64,000 bases of DNA from Cryobacterium sp. (GTDB lineage Bacteria; Actinomycetota; Actinomycetes; Actinomycetales; Microbacteriaceae). The stretch is taken from assembly GCF_026786305.1 (NCBI RefSeq), contig NZ_JAJAYI010000089.1, forward strand, positions 1 through 64,000, in the 5' to 3' direction. The notes beneath the pieces were generated by a model, which saw only the letters and a list, made by a program, of their open reading frames with translations, was not told the DNA's origin and made no database searches. Shown here one piece after another: positions 55,726-64,000 of this stretch. Both the position numbers and the translations under genes were made by a program. The first letter of the stretch is position 1. Each line of letters starts with the position of its first letter.

Positions 55726-56955
55726 CTACCAGTCGTGCACGGTACCGTCGGCCAGCCGGTTGACGGGCAGATAAGCCGTTTGGTACGGGAACTTGCCAGC
55801 CTCGTCGACGTTGAGCTCAACGCCCAGACCGGGCTTGTTTCCGGGGTGCAGGTAGCCGTTGGAGAAGCTGAAGGACTGCTCGAAGACACTGTTGGTGGCG
55901 TCACCGTGCTGCATGTACTCCTGGATTCCAAAGTTGTGAATGGCCAGGTCGAGGTGCAGCGCCGCAGCCATACCCACCGGGGAGATGTCGGTCGGACCGT
56001 GAATACCGGACTTGATCTGGTACTGGGCGGCGTAGTCGAGGATCTTCTTCATCGGTGAGATACCGCCGGTGTGGGTGACCGCCGACCGAACGTAGTCGAT
56101 GAGCTGGTCCTTGATCAGGGTCTGGTAGTCCCAGACCGTGTTGAAGACCTCGCCAATCGCAAGCGGGGTAACGGTGTGCGAACGCACCAGGCGCAGAGCA
56201 TCCTGGTTTTCGGCCGGGGTGCAGTCTTCGAGCCAGAACAGGTCGTAGGGTTCGAGGGACTTGCCGAGTTTCGCGGCCTGGATCGGCGTCATCCGGTGAT
56301 GTCCGTCGTGCAGCAGGGGCAGTTCGGCACCGAACTCGGCGCGCACGCCCTCAAACACGGTCGGCAGGTGCCGCAGATAGGCGTGCGTGTCCCAGTCTTC
56401 TTCGGCGGGTCGGGCAGCGCGCTGGGCCGGTTCGTAGTCGTAGCGTTTGCCGCTGGTCTGGGTCTGCGCGGCGACGCCGTAAATGGCCTTGAGTCCGGGA
56501 ATGGCGGTCTGCACCCGGATCGCGCGGTAGCCGAGCGCCTGGTGCTTGCGGATGGAGTCGAACAGTTCGGGCAGGTCCCGCCCGGAGGCGTGGCCGTAGG
56601 CCAGGATCTTGTCCCGGCTGGCTCCGCCCAGCAGCTGGTACAGCGGCATTCCCGCAGCCTGCGCCTTGAGGTCCCAGAGCGCGACGTCAACGGCGGCAAT
56701 CGCTGCCATGGTGACCGGGCCCCGACGCCAGTAAGCGCTGCGGTAGAGAAACTGCCAGGTGTCTTCGATGCGGTGCGCGTCGGCGCCGAGCAACAGCGGC
56801 ACGACGTGCTCCTGCAGGTAGGCCACAACGGCCAGTTCGCGGCCGTTCAGGGTGGCGTCGCCGAGCCCAACGAGCCCGTCGTCGGTGGTGAGCCGCAGCG
56901 TCACGAAATTGCGATCCGGGCTGGTGACGATGACTTCTGCTCTGTCGATCTTCAT
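55726..56955 (-). CDS. D-mannonate dehydratase-type enolase-superfamily enzyme
   Basis: Dehydrates a hexonate to 2-keto-3-deoxy product. The 409-residue protein matches the ManD/RspA subgroup: RYDYEPAQ with the active-site Tyr, LLHDGHHRMTPIQA with the catalytic His, LFWLEDCTPAENQ and ATPLAIGEVFN-like metal ligands, IHGPTDISPVGMAAALH. The last gene of the sugar-acid operon. Some RspA-type proteins have low activity, so mannonate is inferred, not certain. Confidence 0.88.
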   Translation of the reverse strand: MKIDRAEVIVTSPDRNFVTLRLTTDDGLVGLGDATLNGRELAVVAYLQEHVVPLLLGADAHRIEDTWQFLYRSAYWRRGPVTMAAIAAVDVALWDLKAQAAGMPLYQLLGGASRDKILAYGHASGRDLPELFDSIRKHQALGYRAIRVQTAIPGLKAIYGVAAQTQTSGKRYDYEPAQRAARPAEEDWDTHAYLRHLPTVFEGVRAEFGAELPLLHDGHHRMTPIQAAKLGKSLEPYDLFWLEDCTPAENQDALRLVRSHTVTPLAIGEVFNTVWDYQTLIKDQLIDYVRSAVTHTGGISPMKKILDYAAQYQIKSGIHGPTDISPVGMAAALHLDLAIHNFGIQEYMQHGDATNSVFEQSFSFSNGYLHPGNKPGLGVELNVDEAGKFPYQTAYLPVNRLADGTVHDW

Positions 56956-57009
56956 GGGGTTCTCCTTGGTCGTACACGCGATGGGAATGCGCGGAAAGCG
57001 GATGCCGAG

Positions 57010-57969
57010 TCAGCGCAGGGTGGCTCCGGCCGGTGCGGCGAGCAGGGCCAGTTCGGCGCGGGTCGGTGCGCCCTCCCAGTCACCGACGGCGGCGACCGCG
57101 AAGGCACCGGTAACGGTGCCGCGAGCGAGCGCCGCGGCCACAGGGAGCCCGTCGAGCACTCCGGACAGGTAACCGGCGGTGAAGGCATCACCGGCGCCAA
57201 TGGTGTCGCGCACGGTGACCGGAACTGCCGGCGCGTGCACAACCTGCCCGTCGGTGAAGGCGCTGGCGCCGTCGGCGCCGCGTTTGATGATGAGCGCCTT
57301 GACACCACATGCTGCAAGCTCGGCCGCTGCCCAGCCCTCCGCTTCGGGAGAACCCGCGCTGGTTGCAATGAGTGCGAGCTCGTCGTCGGAGGCGATGACG
57401 ATGTCCGCGCTGCGAGCCAGGGCCGACAGGCTCGTCCTGGCCCTGTCCGTGCTCCAGAGTGTGGCTCGATAGTTCACGTCGACGCACACGAGGGCGCCGG
57501 CCGCGCGGGCGAGCCGCACGGCCTCGGTCACGGCCTCCGCGGCTGAGCTCGAGAGCGCCGGGGTGATACCGGTGACGTGCAGAAGCCGCGGGGCCGCGGC
57601 CAGGCAGGCGACGGCATCCGCTGGGCCGAGCGCCGAACCGGCCGAATCGCTGCGGTAATAGTTCACCCGCGACAGGGCGTTGATGCGGCGTTCGGCCAGC
57701 ATGAGGCCGGTGGCCCGGTCGGCGTCCACGGTGACCGTATCGACGAGGACCGCTTCGGCGCGCAAAGTGCGCAGCACATACTGCCCGACCTCGTCGTGAC
57801 CAACGCGGCCACCCCAGCGCACGGTGTGGCCAAGCCGGGCCAGCCCGATCGCGACATTTGACTCGGCGCCGGCCATGGTCATCCGCAGGGTGCCGCCGAG
57901 GCGCAGCGGAGTGCCCGTGCGCAGGCTGACCATCGTTTCGCCGAGGGTGACGACGTCGGGGCCGGTCAT
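57010..57969 (-). CDS. kdgK: PfkB-family sugar kinase, probably 2-keto-3-deoxygluconate kinase
   Basis: A 319-residue PfkB protein: GGTLRMTMAGAESNVAIGLARLG near the start, GRVGHDEVG, and the C-terminal DTIGAGDAFTAGYLSGVLDG with the catalytic Asp. Its place between aldolase and mannonate dehydratase supports 2-keto-3-deoxygluconate (KDG) as substrate. ATGA overlap with the aldolase gene (57966-57969). Confidence 0.85.
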   Translation of the reverse strand: MTGPDVVTLGETMVSLRTGTPLRLGGTLRMTMAGAESNVAIGLARLGHTVRWGGRVGHDEVGQYVLRTLRAEAVLVDTVTVDADRATGLMLAERRINALSRVNYYRSDSAGSALGPADAVACLAAAPRLLHVTGITPALSSSAAEAVTEAVRLARAAGALVCVDVNYRATLWSTDRARTSLSALARSADIVIASDDELALIATSAGSPEAEGWAAAELAACGVKALIIKRGADGASAFTDGQVVHAPAVPVTVRDTIGAGDAFTAGYLSGVLDGLPVAAALARGTVTGAFAVAAVGDWEGAPTRAELALLAAPAGATLR

Positions 57970-58661
57970 GCTCGCGCAGCCGTCATCTCGTCGACATCGT
58001 CCTGATTGAACTTGTCGCGCACGGCCAGAAAGCTGACCGCACGAGCCCTGAGTGCGTCGAGGTCACCGCCGCGGGCCGCATCACCGAGCAGGGGGCTGCC
58101 GATGCCCACGGCGAGAGCCCCGGCCGCGAAGTATTCCGCAGCACGCACGGCATCGACGCCGCCGACGGGTACGAATGGCACGTCGGGCAGCGGGTCGCGC
58201 AGCGCCTTGAGATAGGCCGGCCCGCCGAACGATCCGGGAAACAGCTTGACCACGGTGGCGCCCGCGCGGCGGGCCGCAACGACCTCGGTTGGGGTGAGCG
58301 CGCCAGCGCACACCGGCAGGCCCAGCCGGGCCGATTCGGCGATGGCGTCGGTTATGGCCGGGGTCACCATGAACGTTGCGCCGGCCGCGGCGCTGCGGTG
58401 GACGTCGTCGGTGGTCAGCACGGTTCCCGCGCCGACCAGACAGTCGCTCGGGGCGAGTCGGGCGAGCTCGGCGATGATACCGAGCGCGTCGGTCGTGACG
58501 AGGGACACTTCAAGAAAGCGGATACCACTGGCAAAGAGCGCGAGGGACGCGGCAATCGCGGCGTCCGGGTCGGTCGCGCGAATAATGGCGAGCAGACGTT
58601 CACGCTGCATCCCGGCGAGAAAATCGCCCGGAGTGCCCGGTACCGTCACGGCCGTCACCAC
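57966..58661 (-). CDS. eda: KDPG / 2-keto-4-hydroxyglutarate aldolase
   Basis: Cleaves 2-keto-3-deoxy-6-phosphogluconate to pyruvate and glyceraldehyde-3-phosphate. A 231-residue (beta-alpha)8 protein with catalytic Glu in FLEVSLVTTD, Schiff-base Lys in ATVVKLFPGSFGG and VGGVDAVRAAEYFAAGALAVGIG. GTG start (58661 or 58658) overlaps the dehydratase stop. Coupled to the kinase. Confidence 0.93.
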   Translation of the reverse strand: MVTAVTVPGTPGDFLAGMQRERLLAIIRATDPDAAIAASLALFASGIRFLEVSLVTTDALGIIAELARLAPSDCLVGAGTVLTTDDVHRSAAAGATFMVTPAITDAIAESARLGLPVCAGALTPTEVVAARRAGATVVKLFPGSFGGPAYLKALRDPLPDVPFVPVGGVDAVRAAEYFAAGALAVGIGSPLLGDAARGGDLDALRARAVSFLAVRDKFNQDDVDEMTAARA

Positions 58662-59803
58662 TCGGCCAATGCGCCGTCGGCGTGCCGCCAGATCGGCGAC
58701 CGCCAGGTGTGCCCGCGCGAGTCGGCGGCCCGCACAGCGACCTCGTCGATGTCAATGCCGAGGCCGGGGCCGGTCACCAGTTCGATGTGTCCGTTGACGA
58801 ATTTCAACGGTTCTTTGTCGAGCACGTAGTCGAGTACTTCGGCGCCCTGGTTGTAGTGAATGCCGATGCTCTGCTCCTGAATGAGGTAGTTGGGTGTTGC
58901 GAAGCCCACCTGCAGGCACGCCGCCAGCGCGATCGGGCCGAGCGGGCAGTGTGGGGCCAGCTGCACGTCGAACACCTCGGCCATCGCCGCGATGCGGCGC
59001 ACTTCGGAGATGCCGCCGGCGTGCGAGAGGTCGGGCTGCGCCACGGCGATGCCGGCCTGAAACACGGGCAGAAAATCCTGCCGGGTATAGAGGCGCTCTC
59101 CCGTTGCGATCGGCAGGGAGGTGGTCTGGGCGAGCTGACCGATTAGGTGGGAGTTTTCCGGAACGACCGGTTCCTCAATGAAGAACGGGCGCAACGGCTC
59201 CAGCAACGGGGCGATCCGGCGGGCGTTGGCGAGGGTGAACCGGCCGTGAAAGTCCACGGCCACGTCGCGGTCGGGGCCGAGAACGGCGCGCGCGGCGGCG
59301 ACCCGTTCGAGTACGCCGTCGATTTCGGCGACCGTACCGACCCGGCTCATGATGCCGGACGCGTTCATTTTGACGGCGGTCAGCCCCACGGCGAGCTGGG
59401 CCTCGATCGCGTCGGTGATGCCGCTCGGATCGTCGCCGCCGACCCAGCCGTACACGCGGATTCGATCCCGCACCGCACCGCCGAGCAGCTGGTATACGGG
59501 CACCCCGAGGGATTTACCCAAGATGTCCCACAACGCCTGGTCGATTCCGGAGACGGCGCTGCCGAATACCGGTCCGCCGCGGTAGAAGCCACTCTTGGTC
59601 AGTACCTGCCAATGATCTTCAATACGGTCAGGGTCGGCCCCGACGAGATATTCCGCGAACTGTTCAATAACCGTGCGTACGGCATCCGAATGCCCTTCAA
59701 GGCTGGCTTCCCCCCAGCCGACGACGCCGTCGTCGGTCTCGAGCCGCACAAACAACCAACGGGGTGCGACGAGAAAAGTTTCAACTCGTGTGATGTGTGA
59801 CAC
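58655..59803 (-). CDS. dgoD: D-galactonate dehydratase-type enzyme
   Basis: Converts galactonate to 2-keto-3-deoxygalactonate. The 382-residue enolase-superfamily protein fits DgoD: general base region VKMNASG, DFHGRF with metal-binding Asp and the catalytic His, FFIEEPV, ATGERLYTRQDF and the His in LAPHCPLGPIALAACLQ. GTG 59803 is the best start and overlaps the gluconokinase end by 23 bases. Substrate is inferred from the family. Confidence 0.9.
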   Translation of the reverse strand: MSHITRVETFLVAPRWLFVRLETDDGVVGWGEASLEGHSDAVRTVIEQFAEYLVGADPDRIEDHWQVLTKSGFYRGGPVFGSAVSGIDQALWDILGKSLGVPVYQLLGGAVRDRIRVYGWVGGDDPSGITDAIEAQLAVGLTAVKMNASGIMSRVGTVAEIDGVLERVAAARAVLGPDRDVAVDFHGRFTLANARRIAPLLEPLRPFFIEEPVVPENSHLIGQLAQTTSLPIATGERLYTRQDFLPVFQAGIAVAQPDLSHAGGISEVRRIAAMAEVFDVQLAPHCPLGPIALAACLQVGFATPNYLIQEQSIGIHYNQGAEVLDYVLDKEPLKFVNGHIELVTGPGLGIDIDEVAVRAADSRGHTWRSPIWRHADGALAEW

Positions 59804-60323
59804 GGCCAACCTGACGACCTTCTGTTTCGGCGGCGAGAGCCGCGACGATCCGTTCGACGATGGTGCCGGGCGGTTCGACAATATTCACGGTCACGCCGCG
59901 TTCATCGTCTGTGCGCACCTCGAGCGTGTCGAACTGCGATTGGAGGAGCGCGGGAGGCATGAATTCATGGGTACGGGCACGAAGCCGGGCCGCGATCAGG
60001 TCGATCAGCCCTTCCGGGTCGACGACGAACAGGTCGCCGGCGTGACCGCGCAGGAGGTCGCGGTAGCTGCGTTTGAGCGCCGAGCAGGCTATCACGATGC
60101 CGCCGGGACGGCCTTCGGCCAGTTGACGCCCGATCTCGTGCAGCCACGGAAGTCGGTGCTCATCTTGCAGCGCCTGCCCAGCGGCCATGACCGCTTTGTT
60201 GGCGGCGGGGTGCAGTGCGTCGCCATCGAGGAACCGGGCGCCAACCCGCGCGGCCAGTAGTTCACCGATGGTCGATTTACCGGACCCCTGCACACCCATG
60301 ACGACGATCGGTGGGAGGCTCAC
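59781..60323 (-). CDS. gntK: Gluconokinase
   Basis: Phosphorylates gluconate to 6-phosphogluconate. The 180-residue P-loop protein has GVQGSGKST, GDALHPAANKAVMAAGQALQDEHRLPWL, and IACSALKRSYRDLLRG. GTG 60323 precedes SLPPIVVMG and lies two bases after the permease stop. In a dehydratase-aldolase cluster it could instead feed the pentose-phosphate pathway. Confidence 0.92.
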   Translation of the reverse strand: MSLPPIVVMGVQGSGKSTIGELLAARVGARFLDGDALHPAANKAVMAAGQALQDEHRLPWLHEIGRQLAEGRPGGIVIACSALKRSYRDLLRGHAGDLFVVDPEGLIDLIAARLRARTHEFMPPALLQSQFDTLEVRTDDERGVTVNIVEPPGTIVERIVAALAAETEGRQVGRVTHHTS

Positions 60324-60325
60324 GC

Positions 60326-61207
60326 TCAGCCCTTGGTCGCACCGGCGGTGAGGCCGGACACGATGTATTTCTGGGTGAACAGTGCGATCACCATGATGGG
60401 AACGGTTACGACGACGGCTGCCGCCATCAGGCTCCCCCAGTCGATGCTGGCATATGAGACAAAGTTGAAGATCGCCACCGGGAGGGTCTTGGTATTCGCT
60501 CCGGAGAGTACCAGCGCGAACATGAAGTTGTTCCACGAAAAGATGAAGGAGAGGATGCCGGCGGTCGCGAGTCCGGGAACGGACAGCGGCAGCGTGATCC
60601 GAAGGAACGCGCCGATATGGGTGAGGCCATCCACCTGCGCCTGCTCCTCCAATTCGAGGGGGGTCGAGTCGAAGTAACTGATCATGATGTAGACGATGAG
60701 CGGCAGGGCCACGAACATGTGCGAGAGAATCAGCACGCCGAAGCCGCCGACCATGCGCATGTTGGCGAAAATGAAATACCACGGCACGAGCAGGCTGACG
60801 CCGGGAATGATGCGTGCCATGAGCACGACCAGCGCGGAGCGGTGCATGGCGAAACGGCTCATCGCGTAGGCGGCTGGAACTCCGATGAGCAGGGAGAAGA
60901 GGGTGGACAGCAGTGCCACCCAGAAACTATTGAAGATGAATCCGAAATAGTTGTTGCGGCTGAGCACGTTGTCGTAGTTGTCGAGGGTCGGCGCGAAGAA
61001 CAAGGTCTTGCTGGCGTCGTAGATGTCGACGTTGGTTTTGAGCGACGCAATGAACATCCAGACCAGGGGAGCGATAAACAGCAACACCGTGAGGGTCAGG
61101 GCGACGACACGAAAGATCTTGTACGCTCGCGGCTTGCGGCGCCGCGGCGCGATCGCGACCGGGCGCGGTGTCTCCGTGACGGGACGGGCTGGCAGGGTCG
61201 TGGTCAT
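60326..61207 (-). CDS. MalG-type carbohydrate ABC permease
   Basis: A 293-residue inner-membrane protein with six helices and the EAA loop near STPLELEEQAQVDGLTHIGAFLRITLPLS. ATG 61207 overlaps the stop of its partner (ATGA, 61204-61207). With MalF partner and the lipoprotein it forms one importer; the ATPase is not encoded here and is presumably shared (MsmK-like). Confidence 0.93.
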   Translation of the reverse strand: MTTTLPARPVTETPRPVAIAPRRRKPRAYKIFRVVALTLTVLLFIAPLVWMFIASLKTNVDIYDASKTLFFAPTLDNYDNVLSRNNYFGFIFNSFWVALLSTLFSLLIGVPAAYAMSRFAMHRSALVVLMARIIPGVSLLVPWYFIFANMRMVGGFGVLILSHMFVALPLIVYIMISYFDSTPLELEEQAQVDGLTHIGAFLRITLPLSVPGLATAGILSFIFSWNNFMFALVLSGANTKTLPVAIFNFVSYASIDWGSLMAAAVVVTVPIMVIALFTQKYIVSGLTAGATKG

Positions 61208-62130
61208 GACCGGTTCGCCTTTCTGCGGTAGGTGAGCACCCACATGATCGCAATGATGAGCAGGAAGAACAGGATCAGCACGGTGGATGCGATCCCGTAG
61301 TCGTTGTAGTCGAAGCTCAGGCCGAAGGCGTAGATGTTGAGCGTCTCCACCTCGTGGAATGACCCGCCACCCTTGCCCTTGGTGGCATAGAGAATGTCGA
61401 AAGTCTTGAGGGCATCAATGCCGCGCAGCACGATGGTCACAATGACGGTGGCACGCAGCAGCGGCAGGGTGACAAACCAGAAGCGTTGCCAGGCGTTGGC
61501 GCCGTCGATGCGGGCCGCTTCATCGGGTTCGTCCGACAGCGAGGTGAGACCGGCCAGGAGCATCAGCACGACCATCGGCGTCCACTGCCAGATGTCCACA
61601 AACATGAGCGTGGGCAGTGCCGTGTACTGACCGGAGAGCCAGGGCTGCGCCGGAATACCGACCCAGCTCAGGACCTGGTTGGCGAAACCGATGTTCGGGT
61701 CGAAGATGAGGCGCCACATCATGCCGACGGCGACCGGAGTCGCCACGAGCGGCAGCAGGATTGCGACGCGCACCCATTTCTCGCCTCGGAACGGACGCCA
61801 GAGCAGGAGTGCAATGCACATTCCCAACACCATCTCGATGGCGAGCGCTCCTCCGGTAAAGACGAACGTGCGCATCACAGCAGGCCAGAACCGGTCGAAA
61901 TCGCTGAGCACTTCGACGTAGTTGTTGAGTCCGACCACGTTGGATTCAGCGCGAACGGAGCCCTCTGAGTCGGTAATGCTGAGATAAAGGGTCCAGCCGA
62001 GCGGGACGGCGATCAATAGTCCGACGAAAATCATCGCGGGAGAGGCGAATAGCCACTTTCGATGACGGTTGGCCCAGGTGGAGAAGTTTTCCCACACCGT
62101 GGGCTTGGTGCTGACCATCGTGGTCATCAT
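61204..62130 (-). CDS. MalF-type carbohydrate ABC permease
   Basis: A 308-residue inner-membrane protein with six helices and the conserved loop DEPDEAARIDGANAWQRFWFVTLPLLRATV. Placed after the binding-protein gene, with a hairpin (62166-62203) between. Confidence 0.93.
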   Translation of the reverse strand: MMTTMVSTKPTVWENFSTWANRHRKWLFASPAMIFVGLLIAVPLGWTLYLSITDSEGSVRAESNVVGLNNYVEVLSDFDRFWPAVMRTFVFTGGALAIEMVLGMCIALLLWRPFRGEKWVRVAILLPLVATPVAVGMMWRLIFDPNIGFANQVLSWVGIPAQPWLSGQYTALPTLMFVDIWQWTPMVVLMLLAGLTSLSDEPDEAARIDGANAWQRFWFVTLPLLRATVIVTIVLRGIDALKTFDILYATKGKGGGSFHEVETLNIYAFGLSFDYNDYGIASTVLILFFLLIIAIMWVLTYRRKANRS

Positions 62131-62165
62131 TCACCTCACACTTTTTTTGCATGGTCAGAAGAGGG

Positions 62166-62203
62166 CTGGGGGCGCACGATCGGTGTCAATCGTGCGCCCC
62201 CAG
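62166..62203 (-). terminator. Intercistronic hairpin between binding protein and permeases
   Basis: A perfect 15-bp stem, CTGGGGGCGCACGAT with its complement, loop CGGTGTCA, lying 12 bases after the binding-protein stop and 36 bases before the first permease. No T-tract follows, so it probably limits or stabilises the mRNA, giving more binding protein than permease. Confidence 0.75.
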
Positions 62204-62214
62204 CAGAATCGGCT

Positions 62215-63510
62215 CTACTCGTCGTCGAGGATGCCCTGGAAGGCATCGCTCGCAGCGTTCGCTGCCGCGTCGGAGTCGCCGCCGGTGATGGCGACGACGA
62301 TCGGGTCTCCGACGATCTCGCGTGCTTCGGGCACTTTGATGACGAGCGGGCGGTCATGACCGACGCCGTTTTTCGAGCTCGTGGAGATCGCAGCAGCAAG
62401 GTCAGCCGGGTAGGTCGACGTGCCGGCCGGGTCTTCCCACACCGACTGGCGTGCACCGGGAACGCCGTCCTGCTGAACCGCCAGGGTCAGTTCCTGGCTC
62501 GTCGCCCATTCGATGAACTTCCACGCTTCAGCTGAGTTGGCCGATTCAGCATTGACGCCCAGAGCCCAGGACGGCACGTTGTAGGCAACGGAGCCGCCGG
62601 GGCCGGCCGGCATCGGCGCAAAGCCGACGGTGTCGGACACTTTGGAGGTCTCGGGGTCGGTCGCGTTTTTGTAGAGGCTGTCTGCCTCGGTGTAGAGGCC
62701 GGCCTGGCCCTGGGTGAAAATCGCCATGGCCTCGGGCCAGCTCATGTCCGTGCTGACGTTATCGGGGCCGTACTCGCGAATAAGTTTACCGTAGAAGGCA
62801 TACGCTTCCTTGGCTTCGGGGCTGGCAATGGCGGAGTCACCGTTTTCGTCGATGAAGTCACCACCGAAGCTGTACAGAAAGCTCGAGAACTGGGTGACGG
62901 CGGCGGACTTACCGGTGCGGGCAACGAAACCGGCTACGCCGGGGTTCTGTTCCTTGATCGCCTTGGCTGCGGCTTCGAGTTCGACCATCGTGGTGGGAAC
63001 CTCGAGTCCGGCCTTGGCCAGCAGGTCCTTGCGGTAGTACAGCACTTCCTGCTCGGTAATGATCGGGACTCCCACAACGTTGCCGTCATGGGTCGTCGAT
63101 CCCACCGGTCCGGGCTGGAAGTCGCTCCAGTCCCAGTCTGCATTCGAGTCGACGTCGTCGCTCAGGTCGGCGAGGTAACCATTCTTGGCGAACAGCTTGC
63201 CTTCCTGAAGGGGGCGATACATCATGACGTCGATCTCGTCGGTGCCGGCGTTGAGCTTCACGTTGTACTGGTCCGAAAGCTGATCTTCGCCGTACTGGCT
63301 CAGTTCTACCGTCAGGCCGGTGGCCGCTTCGAACTCGGGCAGCTTGCTCTTGATTGTGTCGGTCCAGACGTGGTTGGCCAGGGTCACCCGAAGTGTTTTC
63401 GAGGCCCCGTCACCGTCGCTGGCGCCGGCACCGCACGCGGTGAGCGTGCCTACTGCGATGACAGTGGCTGCGACGATGGCCGCAACACGAAAAACGGAAT
63501 GACGCTTCAC
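62215..63510 (-). CDS. Sugar-binding lipoprotein of an ABC importer
   Basis: A 431-residue extracytoplasmic binding protein (family 1). It has a signal peptide with lipobox LTAC (Cys26) and a two-lobed mature part. GTG 63510 follows GGAGACA. It heads the sugar-acid operon, divergent from the GntR gene. The ligand is inferred as an aldonate or a disaccharide/oligosaccharide from the neighbours. Confidence 0.93.
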   Translation of the reverse strand: MKRHSVFRVAAIVAATVIAVGTLTACGAGASDGDGASKTLRVTLANHVWTDTIKSKLPEFEAATGLTVELSQYGEDQLSDQYNVKLNAGTDEIDVMMYRPLQEGKLFAKNGYLADLSDDVDSNADWDWSDFQPGPVGSTTHDGNVVGVPIITEQEVLYYRKDLLAKAGLEVPTTMVELEAAAKAIKEQNPGVAGFVARTGKSAAVTQFSSFLYSFGGDFIDENGDSAIASPEAKEAYAFYGKLIREYGPDNVSTDMSWPEAMAIFTQGQAGLYTEADSLYKNATDPETSKVSDTVGFAPMPAGPGGSVAYNVPSWALGVNAESANSAEAWKFIEWATSQELTLAVQQDGVPGARQSVWEDPAGTSTYPADLAAAISTSSKNGVGHDRPLVIKVPEAREIVGDPIVVAITGGDSDAAANAASDAFQGILDDE

Positions 63511-63554
63511 TGTGTCTCCAATCTGAAGAACCGGCACTTGAGCCACGCTCCCCA

Positions 63555-63576
63555 ACAGATGCATCTTTACATCTGT
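63555..63576. promoter_or_regulatory. Inverted repeat in the importer/GntR promoter region
   Basis: ACAGATG and CATCTGT (63555-63561, 63570-63576) are perfect 7-base arms with an 8-base spacer, 45 bases upstream of the importer start in an AT-rich region shared with the divergent GntR gene. A candidate operator of that regulator; GntR-type operators are usually of this size. Confidence 0.35.
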
Positions 63577-63646
63577 CTCAAAAGAAAACGCTACCCAATA
63601 AAACATACTTATTCAACTCTGTTGTGGAAAGGATATGATCAATCGT

Positions 63647-64000
63647 ATGACGCCCTCTGTGATGCCAGCGCCGGCTACCCAACCGCTTGTTGACCTGCCG
63701 TCCACGCTCGATGGCAACGGAACAGTGACGGGCCTGCACGCCCGCGTCGTCGACATGCTCGGCCTGGCCATCTGCGCCGGAGAACTCGCGAGCACGTCGG
63801 TCTTTCGCATTGAAGAGCTCGAGGAGCGATACGGCGTCTCGCGGTCAGTCGTGCGCGAGGCCATCCGGGTACTCGCTTCGATGGGCATGCTCGCCTCCCG
63901 CCGACGGGTCGGCGTGCAGATTCTGTCGGCGTCGGAATGGAACCTCTACGACCCGCAAGTCATTCGCTGGCGTCTCGCCTCACCCGCGCGCATCGCACAG
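63647..64000 (+). CDS. GntR/FadR-family regulator (partial, runs off the edge)
   Basis: Visible part of a transcription factor: helix-turn-helix around FRIEELEERYGVSRSVVREAIRVLASMGMLASRR, followed by the start of the ligand domain with YDPQVIRWRLAS. ATG 63647 or 63635 are possible starts; AAAGGA lies 13 or 1 bases upstream. Divergent from the sugar-acid operon, whose control is the likely role. Confidence 0.85.
   Translation, partial: MTPSVMPAPATQPLVDLPSTLDGNGTVTGLHARVVDMLGLAICAGELASTSVFRIEELEERYGVSRSVVREAIRVLASMGMLASRRRVGVQILSASEWNLYDPQVIRWRLASPARIAQ

Overview
The window is high-GC DNA with the gene content of an actinobacterium, most likely of the family Microbacteriaceae (Cryobacterium/Salinibacterium-like; this is inference from gene content and style, no search was run). 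The pointers are mycothiol S-conjugate amidase, a class II fructose-bisphosphatase (GlpX), PIN-PhoH, DUF4245, DUF4307 and DUF501 proteins, translationally coupled genes with ATGA/GTGA overlaps, and frequent GTG starts. Nearly all the sequence is chromosomal; no phage, plasmid, CRISPR or intact insertion sequence was seen.

Layout. 0-17 kb is housekeeping: glpX and fba (divergent gluconeogenesis/glycolysis genes), ispH, the xseA-xseB-DUF4245-carbonic anhydrase-fumC run, a PIN-PhoH ATPase, a class V aminotransferase, a cis-prenyltransferase, a PAQR membrane protein, mca, a DUF4307 protein, greA, ilvA and an AI-2E-type transporter. 18-35 kb is more accessory and shows decay: a YcaQ-like C-terminal remnant, a palindromic repeat with a 9-bp tandem array, htpX-lemA, a SOUL/GNAT pair, an ABC exporter, a GH1 protein lacking its nucleophile, a secreted Ig-like multi-pass protein, an Ppx/GppA phosphatase, a nonsense-mutated dihydrofolate-reductase-family gene, a two-component system whose kinase is broken by a stop and a frameshift, then DedA, COG4705, an intact second two-component system and a PAP2 phosphatase.

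35.1-38.7 kb is a light-harvesting cassette: blh and crtY (translationally coupled, minus strand) diverge from a xanthorhodopsin/actinorhodopsin-type proton pump gene. CrtY makes beta-carotene, Blh cleaves it to retinal, and the rhodopsin binds retinal; the pump has a DTE motif, a green-type leucine, and the glycine that opens a carotenoid-antenna pocket in xanthorhodopsin. 39 kb carries a tRNA with a UAA anticodon but a short variable loop.

39-55.5 kb is again core: ndh, a subtilisin-like protease, DUF501, an FtsB/DivIC-like protein, eno, hisS, an ABC exporter, mazG, nhaA, mfd, pth (apparently CTG-started) and the L25 ribosomal protein gene. 55.7-64 kb is a sugar-acid uptake and catabolism operon on the minus strand: binding protein, two MalFG-type permeases, gluconokinase, galactonate dehydratase, KDPG aldolase, KDG-type kinase and mannonate dehydratase, with a divergent GntR/FadR regulator running off the end. 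Together they would import an aldonate or a derived sugar and feed it through 2-keto-3-deoxy intermediates to pyruvate plus a triose phosphate.
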